Program-made: the position numbers and the translations under genes
Notes under the pieces: generated by a model
The model's input: only the letters and a program-made list of their open reading frames with translations
What the model was told of the DNA's origin: nothing
Database searches by the model: none
Source of the DNA: G963665215 sp963665215
GTDB taxonomy: Bacteria; Chloroflexota; Dehalococcoidia; Lucifugimonadales; CAUZJF01
DNA length: 64,000 bases
Direction: 5' to 3'
NCBI GenBank assembly: GCA_963665215.2
Contig: CAXXWW010000008.1
Span: forward strand, 372,001 to 436,000
Shown here: positions 1 to 9,112 of the stretch, piece by piece
Layout of the letters: every line of letters starts with the position of its first letter
How positions within the stretch are numbered: the stretch's first letter is position 1

Positions 1-1267
1 GGAAAGCACTGAGAGTAGGTCGGAGTCAAGGCCGGAGTGGGAGCAGTTGGAGGATTGGGTGCGAAGCCAGGTCCAGAGGCTGATCCAGGAGTTGCTGGAG
101 GAGGAGGTGACGGCGTTTCTGGGAAGGGCGAAGTCGGCGCTCAGATCCGACTCGGACTCAGATACCGGCTATCGGAACGGATACGGCAGAGCCCGGAGGC
201 TTACGCTGAGTTCGGGAACGATACAGCTGAGGCGGCCGCGAGTCCGCGATACCGAGGAGCAGTTCGAGAGCCGGCTGCTGCCGCTGTTCGTCAACAGGAC
301 CAGGAAGGTTGCTGAGTTGATCCCCGAGCTGTACCTGCACGGTCTATCCGAAGGCGACTTCGATCTGGCTTTGCGGGGGCTGCTGGGAGAGGACGCACCG
401 GTATCGGCGAGCACGGTGGCCCGGTTGAAGGATAAGTGGAACGATGAGCTTGCCCAATGGCGCAGCCGGCCCCTCGATGACCTGGAAGTGGTCTACATGT
501 GGGTGGATGGAGTCTACGTCAAGGCTGGTCTTGAGAAGGAGAAGGCGGCGGTACTGGTGGTGATGGCGGCCCTGAGCGACGGGAGCAAGGTGGTGGTGAG
601 CGCTGTTCCCGGATACAGGGAGTCCACAGAGAACTGGTCCGAGGTGCTCAGGGACATCAAGCGCCGGGGCTTGAGCTGCCCGAGGCTGGTGGTTGGAGAC
701 GGACACCTGGGCATCTGGGGAGCTCTGCGCAACGTCTATCCGCAGGCGGCAGAGCAACGCTGCTGGAACCACAAGATCGTAAACGTGCTCGCCAAGCTTC
801 CAAAGCGACAACAGGACCAGGCCAAGCTCATGCTGCGTACTATCCCCTACGCGCCGACTCGGACAGAGGCTGAGCGGCTCAGGACGGTGTTCACCAGGTG
901 GTGCGGCGACCATTCCTACGAGGCGGCCTCAGAGGCCTTGGAGCGGGACTGGGACCGCATGGTCACCTTCTATGACTTCCCAAAGGAGCACTGGGGGCAC
1001 CTTCGCACGACGAACCCGGTAGAATCACCCTTCGCGGCCCTCAGGCTTCGGACCGATGCCGCCAAGCGCTACAAGAGGGTCGATCGGGCGATAGCGGTGA
1101 TCTGGAAAATGTTGATGGTCGCCGAACAGCGCTTCAGGCGTCTGAAGGCCCCTGAGTTGATCGAAGACGTCTATCTCGGTGCACAGTATGCGGATGGAAT
1201 CGCCATTGAATCAACGGCTGAGAAGGTCGCCGCCTGATGTCGTTTACACACCTATTGACGTAACCTC
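1..1267 (+). mobile_element. IS256-family element, copy A (left end outside window)
   Basis: This is the right-hand 1267 bases of a 1368-bp element that occurs four times in the window (copies A to D). The right terminal repeat is visible (GTTTACACAC, then ...TAACCTC, ending at 1267). Comparison with copies B and C, which keep 8-bp target duplications, fixes the 26-bp imperfect terminal repeats that start GAGGT and end GTGTGTAAAC. The left end and target duplication lie outside the window. Confidence 0.93.
2..1237 (+). CDS. IS256 (Mutator-type) transposase, copy A, first 3 codons outside window
   Basis: DDE transposase of the IS256/Mutator family that cuts and pastes its own element. The complete copies are 414 residues; this one lacks only the first three codons because the window begins there. 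Visible landmarks are the first catalytic Asp in YMWVDGVYVK, the second in VVGDGHLGIWG, the CxxH motif in QRCWNHKIV, and the catalytic Glu in TTNPVESPFAAL. The reading frame is intact, so the element is probably active or was until very recently. Confidence 0.95.
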   Translation, partial: ESTESRSESRPEWEQLEDWVRSQVQRLIQELLEEEVTAFLGRAKSALRSDSDSDTGYRNGYGRARRLTLSSGTIQLRRPRVRDTEEQFESRLLPLFVNRTRKVAELIPELYLHGLSEGDFDLALRGLLGEDAPVSASTVARLKDKWNDELAQWRSRPLDDLEVVYMWVDGVYVKAGLEKEKAAVLVVMAALSDGSKVVVSAVPGYRESTENWSEVLRDIKRRGLSCPRLVVGDGHLGIWGALRNVYPQAAEQRCWNHKIVNVLAKLPKRQQDQAKLMLRTIPYAPTRTEAERLRTVFTRWCGDHSYEAASEALERDWDRMVTFYDFPKEHWGHLRTTNPVESPFAALRLRTDAAKRYKRVDRAIAVIWKMLMVAEQRFRRLKAPELIEDVYLGAQYADGIAIESTAEKVAA

Positions 1268-1422
1268 ACTGGGACACGTCGGCTCCTTTCAATGAGTGAT
1301 CTCTCCTCACTTCAGGGGCTTACGCCACCTTCCCAAACTCTCGGGCTTTCTCCTACCCATCAGATGCGTCCCATTATCGCTGACGTCGTACAAAGGATCG
1401 TGCTTAAATTTGGAGGGTGGAT

Positions 1423-3414
1423 ATGAAACGTGACTCCAGGCGCTGGCGGGTAGCCGAAGCGGACCTCTTGTGGGAGCCGTCCCAGGAGCGTAGGTCTAGA
1501 TCGAATATGACGCGCTTCCTGGCCTGGCTGCGGGACAACAGGGGCCTTACCTTCGATACTTATCGCGAGCTCTGGCAGTGGTCGGTTACCGACCTGGAGG
1601 GGTTCTGGGCCTCTATCTGGGAGTACTTCGAGGTGAAGGCCCACCGGCCCTACACGCGCGTGCTGGCGGAGCGGCGCATGCCCGGCGCACGCTGGTTCGA
1701 CGCCGCCCGGCTGAACTACGCTGAGCATGCCCTGAGGCGGCGGGACGATCACCCCGCCCTTATGGTCCAGTCGGAAATTCGTCCGCTGGCCGCGCTGACC
1801 TACCGCCAGCTTCACGAGGAGGTATCCCTGGTGGCCGCCGGACTCCGCCGCCTGGGGGTCGGCAAGGGCGATCGGGTTGTCGCCTATATGCCCAACATCC
1901 TCGAGACCGTGGTGGCCTTTCTCGCCACGGCCAGTATCGGCGCCATATGGTCTGCCAGCTCCCCGGAGTTCGGCACGCGCAGCGTTGTCGAGCGCTTCCA
2001 GCAGATCGAGCCAACGGTGCTGCTGGCCGTGGACGGGTACCGCTACGGCGGCCGGGACTACTCTCGAATCGGTGCGGTGGGCGAGATTCAACGCCAGCTC
2101 CCCACCATCGTGCAGACGGTCGTGGTGCCCTATCTGACCGAGCGGCCACCTCTGGACGGCCTGAAAGACGCGATCGGGTGGCGGGAGCTGCGGGAAGAGG
2201 GACATGAGCTGGAATTTGAGCCGGTGCCCTTCGACCACCCTCTCTGGGTGCTCTACTCCTCGGGCACCACGGGCCTGCCGAAGCCCATCGTACAGGGCCA
2301 CGGCGGCATCCTGCTGGAGCACCAGAAGACCCTGTCCCTGCATCTGGACCTGACGCCGGAGGACCGGTTCTTTTGGTTCACCACCACTGGATGGATGATG
2401 TGGAACCTCCTGGTCGGCGGGCTGCTGCTCGGGACCACGGTGCTCCTGTACGACGGCGACCCCGGATATCCCGATTTGGGAACGTTGTGGCGATACGCCG
2501 AGCAGACCGGCACGACCTACTTTGGCGTCAGCGCGCCCTACATCCAGGCATGCATGAACGCCGGCATGGAGCCGGGCAAGAGCTACAGCCTGGCCGGCCT
2601 GAAGGGCATAGGGTCCACCGGCGCTCCGCTGACGCCGGATGGGTTCCGCTGGGTGTACGAGAAGGTAAGCCCCGACGTACTGCTTGGCTCCTACGCCGGA
2701 GGCACCGATATGTGCACGGGATTCGTCGGGCCCTGCCCCCTGCTCCCGGTGCACGCCGGCGAGATCCAGTGCCGTTGTCTCGGGGCCCGAGTGGAAGCCT
2801 ACGACCATCAGGGCCGGCCCGTCGTGGACCAGGTGGGCGAGCTGGTGATCACCGAGCCGCTGCCATCCATGCCGCTGTACCTGTGGAACGACGATGGCGA
2901 CCGTCGGTACAGGGAGAGCTACTTCGAGACCTTCCCCGGTGTCTGGCGGCACGGCGACTGGATCAAGATCACCAACCGCGACACCTGCGTGATCTACGGG
3001 CGGTCCGACTCGACGCTGAATCGCGGCGGCGTGCGCATGGGGACCAGCGAGTTTTATCAGATAGCCGAGGAGATGGATGAGGTGCTGGACAGCCTGGTGG
3101 TTGATACGGGCCGGGTCGGTGCCGAGGGCCGCCTGCTCCTGTTTCTGGTATTGAAGCAGGGCGCCGAGCTGGACGATGACCTGCGTGGTCGCATCGGGCG
3201 TAGGCTGCGAGTCGAGCTCTCTCCCAGGCACGTGCCCGACGAGATACACGCTATCCCGGAGGTCCCCAGGACCTTGAATGGCAAGAAGCTGGAGGTGCCG
3301 GTAAAGCGGGTCCTGATGGGAACACCCGTGGATGAGGCCATCAGCCAGGACGCGATGAGCAATCCCCAGAGCCTGGACTACTTTGTGGAGCTGGCGGGTT
3401 ATCTTCGCCTCTAG
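1423..3414 (+). CDS. acetoacetyl-CoA synthetase
   Basis: ANL-superfamily adenylate-forming ligase, about 663 residues, the usual length for acetoacetyl-CoA synthetase. It activates acetoacetate with ATP and CoA, so ketone-body or PHB-derived acetoacetate can enter acetyl-CoA metabolism in the cytosol. The N-terminal region (RFLAWLRDNRGL, then WSVTDLEGFWASIWEYFEV) is typical of the family. The AMP-binding P-loop is YSSGTTGLPKPIVQGHGG near residue 280, followed by WFTTTGWMMWN. The C-terminal NGKKLEVPVK carries the usual catalytic Lys region. ATG 1423 is preferred over GTG 1417 because GGAGG at 1412-1416 sits 6 nt upstream of it. It stands alone, with an acetyl-CoA synthetase 2.7 kb away on the other strand. 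Confidence 0.92.
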   Translation: MKRDSRRWRVAEADLLWEPSQERRSRSNMTRFLAWLRDNRGLTFDTYRELWQWSVTDLEGFWASIWEYFEVKAHRPYTRVLAERRMPGARWFDAARLNYAEHALRRRDDHPALMVQSEIRPLAALTYRQLHEEVSLVAAGLRRLGVGKGDRVVAYMPNILETVVAFLATASIGAIWSASSPEFGTRSVVERFQQIEPTVLLAVDGYRYGGRDYSRIGAVGEIQRQLPTIVQTVVVPYLTERPPLDGLKDAIGWRELREEGHELEFEPVPFDHPLWVLYSSGTTGLPKPIVQGHGGILLEHQKTLSLHLDLTPEDRFFWFTTTGWMMWNLLVGGLLLGTTVLLYDGDPGYPDLGTLWRYAEQTGTTYFGVSAPYIQACMNAGMEPGKSYSLAGLKGIGSTGAPLTPDGFRWVYEKVSPDVLLGSYAGGTDMCTGFVGPCPLLPVHAGEIQCRCLGARVEAYDHQGRPVVDQVGELVITEPLPSMPLYLWNDDGDRRYRESYFETFPGVWRHGDWIKITNRDTCVIYGRSDSTLNRGGVRMGTSEFYQIAEEMDEVLDSLVVDTGRVGAEGRLLLFLVLKQGAELDDDLRGRIGRRLRVELSPRHVPDEIHAIPEVPRTLNGKKLEVPVKRVLMGTPVDEAISQDAMSNPQSLDYFVELAGYLRL

Positions 3415-3630
3415 GACGGCTGGCGGGAGGGCCCCCGGTCCCCCTCGCCGAGCCGCGTAGCCGTTCTATCATTACCACACAGAGCGCAGAGGTCACAGAG
3501 GAGTTGAGTGTGTAGATCTCGTCTTTATCTGGTCTACGCGTACTCTTTGGTGAGTTTTTTTAGCCCTTGCATCGATTTCGGAGAAGTCTATTTGGCCCCT
3601 TTTGGTCAATTCCTGGTACAAGGCGGTCCA
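3415..3630. other. intergenic region between convergent genes, no gene seen
   Basis: This gap separates two convergent genes. Short open frames here have no recognisable product and overlap the 3' end of the methyltransferase. I see no clear intrinsic terminator. Confidence 0.5.
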
Positions 3631-4401
3631 CTACCGCTGCCACAGCGATGTGAAGCCAGCCGGGAGGTCCGCAAGAATCCCTTCTTTTTCCCACGAGGGC
3701 TCCTCGACCTTCTTTAGACGAAACCCTGCATCAAGAGCCGCATTCACTATTTCAGCGAGCGTGTGGTGGAACTCAACGATTGGCTTAGTCTGCCCCCAAC
3801 CGCCATGCTCGCGGGCCATCGGTGTTCCGTCGAAGTCCCTGTAATCGGGCGCTGTATCCTGGTAGTTCCGTTCAGGGACGATGCGTCCATCTATGTCTTC
3901 CAAACAATACGTCACAGGATGGAAGGTATCAACCAACAGCTGCCCGCCTGGGCGCAGCACCCGGTACCAGTTCCGGCAGGCCAGGTGGATGTCCTCGAAC
4001 CACATCAAGTAAGTAGCAAACACGATATCGAAGCTTTCGTCCCCAATTGGATCCAGAGTCTGAGCATCGGCGACACGAAAAGCCACTGGTAGACCGATGC
4101 GCTCCGCGTTCTCCTGGGCGATCTTGATGGCTACGGCGCTGATGTCGCAGGCGGTCACATCGGCACCCAGATTCGCCCAGGAAAAGGCTTGCGTCGCGTC
4201 GCAGGCGCAGCAAATGTCCAACAGTTTCCGTCCGTTCACTTCCCCTGCGAGCTCGATCACGTAGTCGTCCAACATCACGGCGCCGTCTGCGAAATCCTTG
4301 TGAAAATCGGGGTTCTCTCGCAGTTGGAAGCCCATATAGTCGGGATGGTAGGCGTCCCACGCGCTTCGAACCAACTCCAGCCGCTTGACCTTGTCGTTCA
4401 C
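3631..4401 (-). CDS. class I SAM-dependent methyltransferase
   Basis: Rossmann-fold methyltransferase of 256 residues. Motif I is LLDICCACDATQAFSWANLGADV at about residues 59-81, an unusual Cys-rich version of the glycine-rich loop. It is followed by the acidic residue of motif II (TACDIS), FDIVFATYLMWFED (motif IV region) and YRVLRPGGQLLVDTFHP (post-motif). The substrate cannot be told from sequence. A second, broken methyltransferase gene lies directly upstream on the same strand, but the two are different subfamilies. Confidence 0.85.
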   Translation of the reverse strand: MNDKVKRLELVRSAWDAYHPDYMGFQLRENPDFHKDFADGAVMLDDYVIELAGEVNGRKLLDICCACDATQAFSWANLGADVTACDISAVAIKIAQENAERIGLPVAFRVADAQTLDPIGDESFDIVFATYLMWFEDIHLACRNWYRVLRPGGQLLVDTFHPVTYCLEDIDGRIVPERNYQDTAPDYRDFDGTPMAREHGGWGQTKPIVEFHHTLAEIVNAALDAGFRLKKVEEPSWEKEGILADLPAGFTSLWQR

Positions 4402-4520
4402 TAACTTACCCTGTCGCCGCCAAGATCCTTGGATTCCTCACATTAAGGGATATTTCCCGTATCAACCTGCGAGCGCTCAGCCTCCACGTGGTGCCCTCCG
4501 CCGCGTGCCCTGATGTTCCT

Positions 4521-5252
4521 TCAGCCCAGCCGCCTGAACCGGCTGGTCCGGACCCATTCCCTGAGGACGAGCTCCGCCCCAGCCGTCGCCAGCCCCCGGC
4601 CGATCGTCTCGATCATGGTCGCGTCTGGCGTCAGGTAGTACTGCGCTTCCTTCGCCATGTAGTCCTGCCACTCGGCAAGGGATTCGAAGTGGTGTAGCAG
4701 CAGGAACTCCTCTTCGCGCTCGTTTCTGAAGGTCCCGTCCTGGTCCAGCGACACGAGGGCCTCGTCCGCGTTCGACATGGTCCGGATGAAGTCGGGACTG
4801 TACTCGAGCTGCCCCAGGTCAGTGGCGCCGGCGCCCGTCCGGACTTCGAACGGCGACGGCTGCGGTTGCGGGTGAACGTCGAGCAGCAGGCCACCCGGTC
4901 GCAGCGAGCGGTGCACTTTCCTTAGGGCATCCACGACGCCCTCGGGGGGCATTCATCATATCGACCACGACAATAGGCCCACGTCGTAGGCGGCATCGGC
5001 TAGATCGATGTCCATCATGCCCGCCACCCGAAACGCGACCTTGGCCTTAAGGCGTTCCGGCGTCTCTTCGCGTGCTGCGGCGATCGAAGGCTCGTCAGGG
5101 TCGAAGGCAAGGACCGAGGCCGCATCATCGGCGTAGCGCCAGGTCATCCGCCCGTCGCCGCAGCCGATCTCCAGGACGTCCTTGCCTCTGAAGTCGACCA
5201 GATCGTGAAGGACCCGCGTCTCCACGCCCTCGGGGTCAAGGAGCCCTATCAT
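4521..5252 (-). pseudogene. class I SAM-dependent methyltransferase with two adjacent in-frame TGA codons
   Basis: A methyltransferase of about 243 codons read in one continuous frame but split by two adjacent TGA codons at 4953-4958. The N-terminal half starts MIGLLDPEGVETRVL with a good ribosome site (GAGGAGGG) just upstream, and has motif I VLEIGCGDGRMTWRYA. It ends YDVGLLSWSI. The C-terminal half resumes in the same frame with MPPEGVVDALRKVHRSLRPGG, which is what normally follows. The double stop falls between the motif IV strand and the next helix. Either the gene is dead, a compensating frameshift pair is present, or there is a base-calling error. Other genes here end in TGA, so reassignment of the codon is unlikely. 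Confidence 0.8.
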
Positions 5253-5381
5253 GAGCCCTCCTCTTTGCCTGCGCACGGCAAGCAGCGCGATTGTACACCG
5301 CTCGAGGCCTACTGGCGAGGTCGTATTCATAGGCTTTGCCGAACCGGCCTATGCTCCGATATCGATCAAGGTCACCCTTCT

Positions 5382-5903
5382 TCACCGGGCTGGCACCTTT
5401 CGGGAATCAGAGCTTTCAAGTGGGTGTGTGTAGCAGACTTGGCGACCACCGTCTCCGACCGCTCCGTTCGGACTCCAACCGGTTGCCCGATAGAAACCGG
5501 CCCCTTGTGGATACCCCGCAAGGGTCCAAAGGACTGCTTCTAAGTAACCGTCCGCGGAGAGAAAACGGAGTGCCTGGGACATAAGCGCCTGGCCAATTCC
5601 GGTTCGCCAGCAACTCGGATCGACCGCGATTGTGTTCAACTCGCCCAGGCTCGGATCGACCGGGTCTCGGCTGGGCCCGATGCCCACAAATCCTACAATC
5701 GCCCCATCACGCTCTGCTACCCACCATCGGTGCCCTGGCTGTACCAGGTCCCCGCGCCAGCGGCTCGTGAGCTTCGCGTCGACCTCGCGCCTTCGCATGA
5801 GGTCACCGAAGCCCTCGTTCCATGACTCCACGTAGATGCACGTCACCGCCTCAGCGTCCTCCGGGAAAGCCGAGCGTATGCTAATCCCAGCTCCCTTTTC
5901 CAT
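5382..5903 (-). CDS. GNAT-family N-acetyltransferase
   Basis: Acetyl-CoA-dependent acetyltransferase of about 173 residues. The fold is visible as SIRSAFPEDAEAVTCIYVESW, then WWVAERDGAIVGFVGIGPSR (beta 2-3), GELNTIAVDPSCWRTGIGQALM (motif A, with the acetyl-CoA pyrophosphate loop in the form RTGIGQ) and LAGYPQGAGFYRATGWSPNG (motif B). The start at 5903 is preferred over an upstream in-frame start at 6026: GAGGG lies just ahead of it, and the residues upstream of it look like non-coding extension. The substrate is unknown. Confidence 0.88.
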   Translation of the reverse strand: MEKGAGISIRSAFPEDAEAVTCIYVESWNEGFGDLMRRREVDAKLTSRWRGDLVQPGHRWWVAERDGAIVGFVGIGPSRDPVDPSLGELNTIAVDPSCWRTGIGQALMSQALRFLSADGYLEAVLWTLAGYPQGAGFYRATGWSPNGAVGDGGRQVCYTHPLESSDSRKVPAR

Positions 5904-6110
5904 GCATTGCCCTCTTGCCGTAGCTAGCCCGCTATCCACCCACCGCTGGGGGAGGTCGCCCATCTTGCGATAGTCCGCCGCGTGGTCGTCGTCAGATGGG
6001 GTGGGTACCGTGGCGATAGGTGCCACGATCGGTATTGCTGCCTCGGCTCCTGCCGGCGCCGGGGCGCGCCAGCGGTGTCACAGATTTGGCCAGTCCAGCA
6101 GTTCGCCCCA

Positions 6111-8228
6111 TCACCCCTCTTCTCCGAACCGTCGCAGCTCATCTTGCACCGCCTGTGGAACGCCCTTCGGCACCTGTCCCGCCTTGACCTTGGCGCTCTG
6201 CACCTGCACGCGCACTTCCTCGACCACCTCGGGGTTGGCCAGGGTGGTCGTGTCTCCCACGTCCATGAAATTGGAGATGGCCGCTATCACGCGGCGCATG
6301 ATCTTTCCAGACCGGGTCTTGGGCAGGTCATCGGTCACCCAGACATGGGCCGGACGGGCAATTGGGCCGATTATTTGCGCGACGGCCTTCTTCACCTCGT
6401 CCTCCACTTCCGGGGAGGCGTCGAAGCCCGGCTTGAGGGACACGTATATCTCCGGCACGCGGCCCTTCAGCTCATCGTACGCGGGCACAGCCGCCGCCTC
6501 TCCCACCGCTTCCACGGTGAGCGTCGCCGACTCCAGCTCCTTGGTGCCCAGCCGGTGACCCGCGACGTTTATGACGTCATCCACCCTGCCAATAATCCGG
6601 TAGTACCCGTCTGCCCCCTGGGTGGCCCCGTCACCCGTCAGGTAAGGCCAGTCACGCCAGTCCTTGCTCTTCGTGTCCTTGCAGTACTTTTTGAAGTAGG
6701 TATCGACGAACCGGTCGGGGTCACCCCATATCGTCTGCATGAAACCAGGCCATGGATTTCTGATGCAGATGTTGCCGGCCTTCCCGCTACCCGCTTGCAC
6801 CTCGTTCCCGTCCTCGTCGTAGATGGCCGGGTAGATGCCCAGCACTCCGGGGCCACAGCTCCCCGGCTTCATCGGCTGAAGCGCCGGAAGGGAGGAACCC
6901 AGGAACCCGCCGTTCTCCGTCTGCCACCATGTGTCGACAATGACGGCCTCGCCCTTGCCCACGACCTCGTGATACCACTTCCACACCTCCGGCTCTATCG
7001 GCTCGCCCACCGTGGTCATGTGCTTGAAGTGATAGTCGTATTTCCCAGGTTCCTGAGGTCCCGTCTTTCTCAACATGCGTATGGTGGTGGGTGCCGTGTG
7101 GAATATGTTTACGCCGAGGCGCTCTGCTATCCTCCAGGGCCTGCCTGGGTCGGGATAGGTGGGTACGCCTTCGTACAACACGCTGGTCGCGCCAACGGCC
7201 AACGGACCGTAAACAATGTATGAGTGGCCCGTAATCCAGCCTATATCGGCGAAGCACCAGTAGACATCCTCGGGATGAATGTCCTGGTAGTACTTGGATG
7301 TGCCCGCGACATAGGCCAGGTACCCCCCGGTGCTATGCTGGCAGCCCTTGGGCTTCGCCGTGGTGCCGCTGGTATACATCAGAAACAGCGGGGCGTCGGC
7401 CGGCATGGAGACCGGCTCGATCCTCTTGCCACGATGCTCCTCCAGGACCTCGTCGACGAAGTAGTCGCGCCCCTCCACCATGGGAGTGGGAGAGGAGTAT
7501 TTCCCGGGGTACCGCCTCCAGACCAGGACCTTGTCGACCTTGGTGCCCTGCTTTTCTACTTGCTCGACGGCCTCGTCGGCCTTGGCCTTGTGGTCGATGA
7601 GCTGGCCGTTCCGCCAGTACGCGTCCATTGTGACCAGGATGTGGCTCCCAGAGTCCACTATCCTGTCGCCGCAGGCAGTGCCGCTGAATCCGCCGAACAC
7701 CTGGGAGTGGACCGCACCCAGTCTTGCGCAGGCGAGCATGGAGACCGGCAGCTCCGGCACCATGGGCATATGGAACGTGACCCTGTCGCCCGCCTTTACC
7801 CCGGCAAAGGCTCTGAGCAGGGAGGCAAACTCGTTGACCTCGACGAACAGCTCTTGGTAGCTGATGGTCCTGTCGTGCTCGCCCTCCTGCTCCGGCACCC
7901 AGATAAAGGCGGCCTTGTTCCTGGACCCAGCAAGGTGCCTGTCGATGCAGTTGTAGCTGGCATTCAGCTTGCCGCCGACAAACCAGTTCCAGAAGGGCGG
8001 GTTCGATGGGTCGAGGGTCGTATGCCAGTACCTGTCCCACGTGAGGAGGTCGGCGTACTCTCGAAAGCATTCCGGGAAGCGCTCCTCGCGAAATCGCTCG
8101 AATACGCCGGAATCAGCCATGTTCGCCTGGGCGATGAACCCGGCGTTGGGATAGATGAACTCCTCTTCCTTCCAGTGAGCGGCGATCTCGGCTTCACTGA
8201 TCTCCACTTCCTCGTCGGTTGCCTTCAT
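6111..8228 (-). CDS. acs: acetyl-CoA synthetase (AMP-forming)
   Basis: AMP-forming acetate:CoA ligase of 705 residues that converts acetate, ATP and CoA to acetyl-CoA. Clear family blocks are YNCIDRHLAG near residue 90, AVHSQVFGGFSGTA, the P-loop MYTSGTTAKPKGCQHSTGGY, DIGWITGHSYIVYGPL, VDTWWQTENGGFLGS, and the hinge and regulatory Lys region LPKTRSGKIMRRV. The last is the usual acetylation site (family knowledge). A long C-terminal tail follows. The GGAGG ribosome site lies 9 nt before the start. Propionate use cannot be excluded. With the acetoacetyl-CoA synthetase nearby it suggests scavenging of short-chain acids. Confidence 0.94.
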   Translation of the reverse strand: MKATDEEVEISEAEIAAHWKEEEFIYPNAGFIAQANMADSGVFERFREERFPECFREYADLLTWDRYWHTTLDPSNPPFWNWFVGGKLNASYNCIDRHLAGSRNKAAFIWVPEQEGEHDRTISYQELFVEVNEFASLLRAFAGVKAGDRVTFHMPMVPELPVSMLACARLGAVHSQVFGGFSGTACGDRIVDSGSHILVTMDAYWRNGQLIDHKAKADEAVEQVEKQGTKVDKVLVWRRYPGKYSSPTPMVEGRDYFVDEVLEEHRGKRIEPVSMPADAPLFLMYTSGTTAKPKGCQHSTGGYLAYVAGTSKYYQDIHPEDVYWCFADIGWITGHSYIVYGPLAVGATSVLYEGVPTYPDPGRPWRIAERLGVNIFHTAPTTIRMLRKTGPQEPGKYDYHFKHMTTVGEPIEPEVWKWYHEVVGKGEAVIVDTWWQTENGGFLGSSLPALQPMKPGSCGPGVLGIYPAIYDEDGNEVQAGSGKAGNICIRNPWPGFMQTIWGDPDRFVDTYFKKYCKDTKSKDWRDWPYLTGDGATQGADGYYRIIGRVDDVINVAGHRLGTKELESATLTVEAVGEAAAVPAYDELKGRVPEIYVSLKPGFDASPEVEDEVKKAVAQIIGPIARPAHVWVTDDLPKTRSGKIMRRVIAAISNFMDVGDTTTLANPEVVEEVRVQVQSAKVKAGQVPKGVPQAVQDELRRFGEEG

Positions 8229-8510
8229 GCCTCATTTCCTCCGTCCATGATTGGGGAAAACGCGAGCGCTCCCGAGGCCCTCGCATCCCGTATTTCCCCG
8301 TCCGCGGGCTGACGTGCCGTCCGGGAATGACAGCGTCAGCCTACAACCCCTGCGTCTCCGCCGTCAAATCGGGTCCCAGGCCCCGATATCGCCGTTTGCA
8401 GTCTCATCCTGGCGCGTGCCTCGCTCCGACACGCACCGCGTCCCGGCCCGCCGGCGTTGTCGCTTCACCTCTCCAGCGGCAGCATGTCCGTTCTCACTCT
8501 CTGATCAGGT

Positions 8511-8516
8511 TATAAT
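8511..8516 (+). promoter_or_regulatory. possible -10 box (TATAAT) for the moxR operon
   Basis: A perfect TATAAT lies about 80 bases before the moxR start in the gap between divergent acs and moxR. The -35 region is not convincing, so this is a candidate only. Confidence 0.35.
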
Positions 8517-8593
8517 AGGCTGGTGGCCTAGTCTAACTGCCGATAGGCGGGGAGGGACGAGAAGAGATAGCTGCCCCATTGGCTCGCGAATCG

Positions 8594-9112
8594 ATGAATC
8601 AGGACTTTAGCCGCCAGGTCGAAGCGGTGGTTGACAATGTCCGGAAGGTGGTGGTGGCCAGTCCCGAGGTCATCAGGATGGCCGTGCTCGGACTTCTGTG
8701 CCAGGGCCACGTTCTGCTGGATGACTTTCCGGGCGTCGGCAAGACCCTGCTCTCGAAGGCGCTGGCGCACTCTCTGCGCGCCAGCTTCAAGCGCATCCAG
8801 TTCACCCCGGACCTGATGCCCACGGACATCACCGGCTCGTCAATCTACAACCCTGCCAGTGGGGACTTCCAGTTTGTCGCAGGGCCGGTCTTTGCCAATT
8901 TTGTGCTGGCCGATGAGATTAACCGCTCCAGCCCCAGGACCCAGTCGGCCCTGTTGGAAGCCATGGGGGAGGGTCAGGTAACCTTCGACGGAGTGGCCCA
9001 TCCCCTGCCCAGGCCGTTCTTTGTCATCGCCACGCGCAACCTGGCTGAAATGCACGGCACATTTCCCCTGCCGCACGCCCAACTGGACCGGTTCCTGCTA
9101 TCCTTCAAGATT
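8594..9112 (+). pseudogene. MoxR-family AAA+ ATPase, 5' part, interrupted by an IS1182-type element
   Basis: N-terminal two-thirds of a MoxR ATPase, a chaperone-like AAA+ protein that usually matures or regulates products of linked von Willebrand or DUF58 genes. Walker A is DFPGVGKTLLSKAL, Walker B is FVLADEINRSSPRTQSALLEAM, and sensor 1 is FFVIATRNLAE. The frame stops making sense at the IS insertion after LLSFKI and resumes at 11102 with GYPTMGEEVEIL. Removing the element and one 6-bp duplication (AAGATT) restores a continuous gene of about 305 codons. ATG 8594 was chosen; an in-frame TTG at 8579 is the alternative. Confidence 0.9.

Noticed and set aside
1360..3249. A 629-codon open frame antisense to the acetoacetyl-CoA synthetase gene.
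   Set aside because: GC-rich shadow frame; the plus-strand gene has clear family motifs and a ribosome site, and the antisense product has none.
4521..5252. UGA read as an amino acid (alternative genetic code or selenocysteine).
   Set aside because: Many intact genes here end in TGA, including transposases, two adjacent UGA codons would be needed, and no SECIS-like hairpin was seen.
5982..8312. Long plus-strand open frames (413 and 362 codons) opposite acs.
   Set aside because: Shadows of the acs codon pattern, with His/Val/Leu-rich composition and no motifs.
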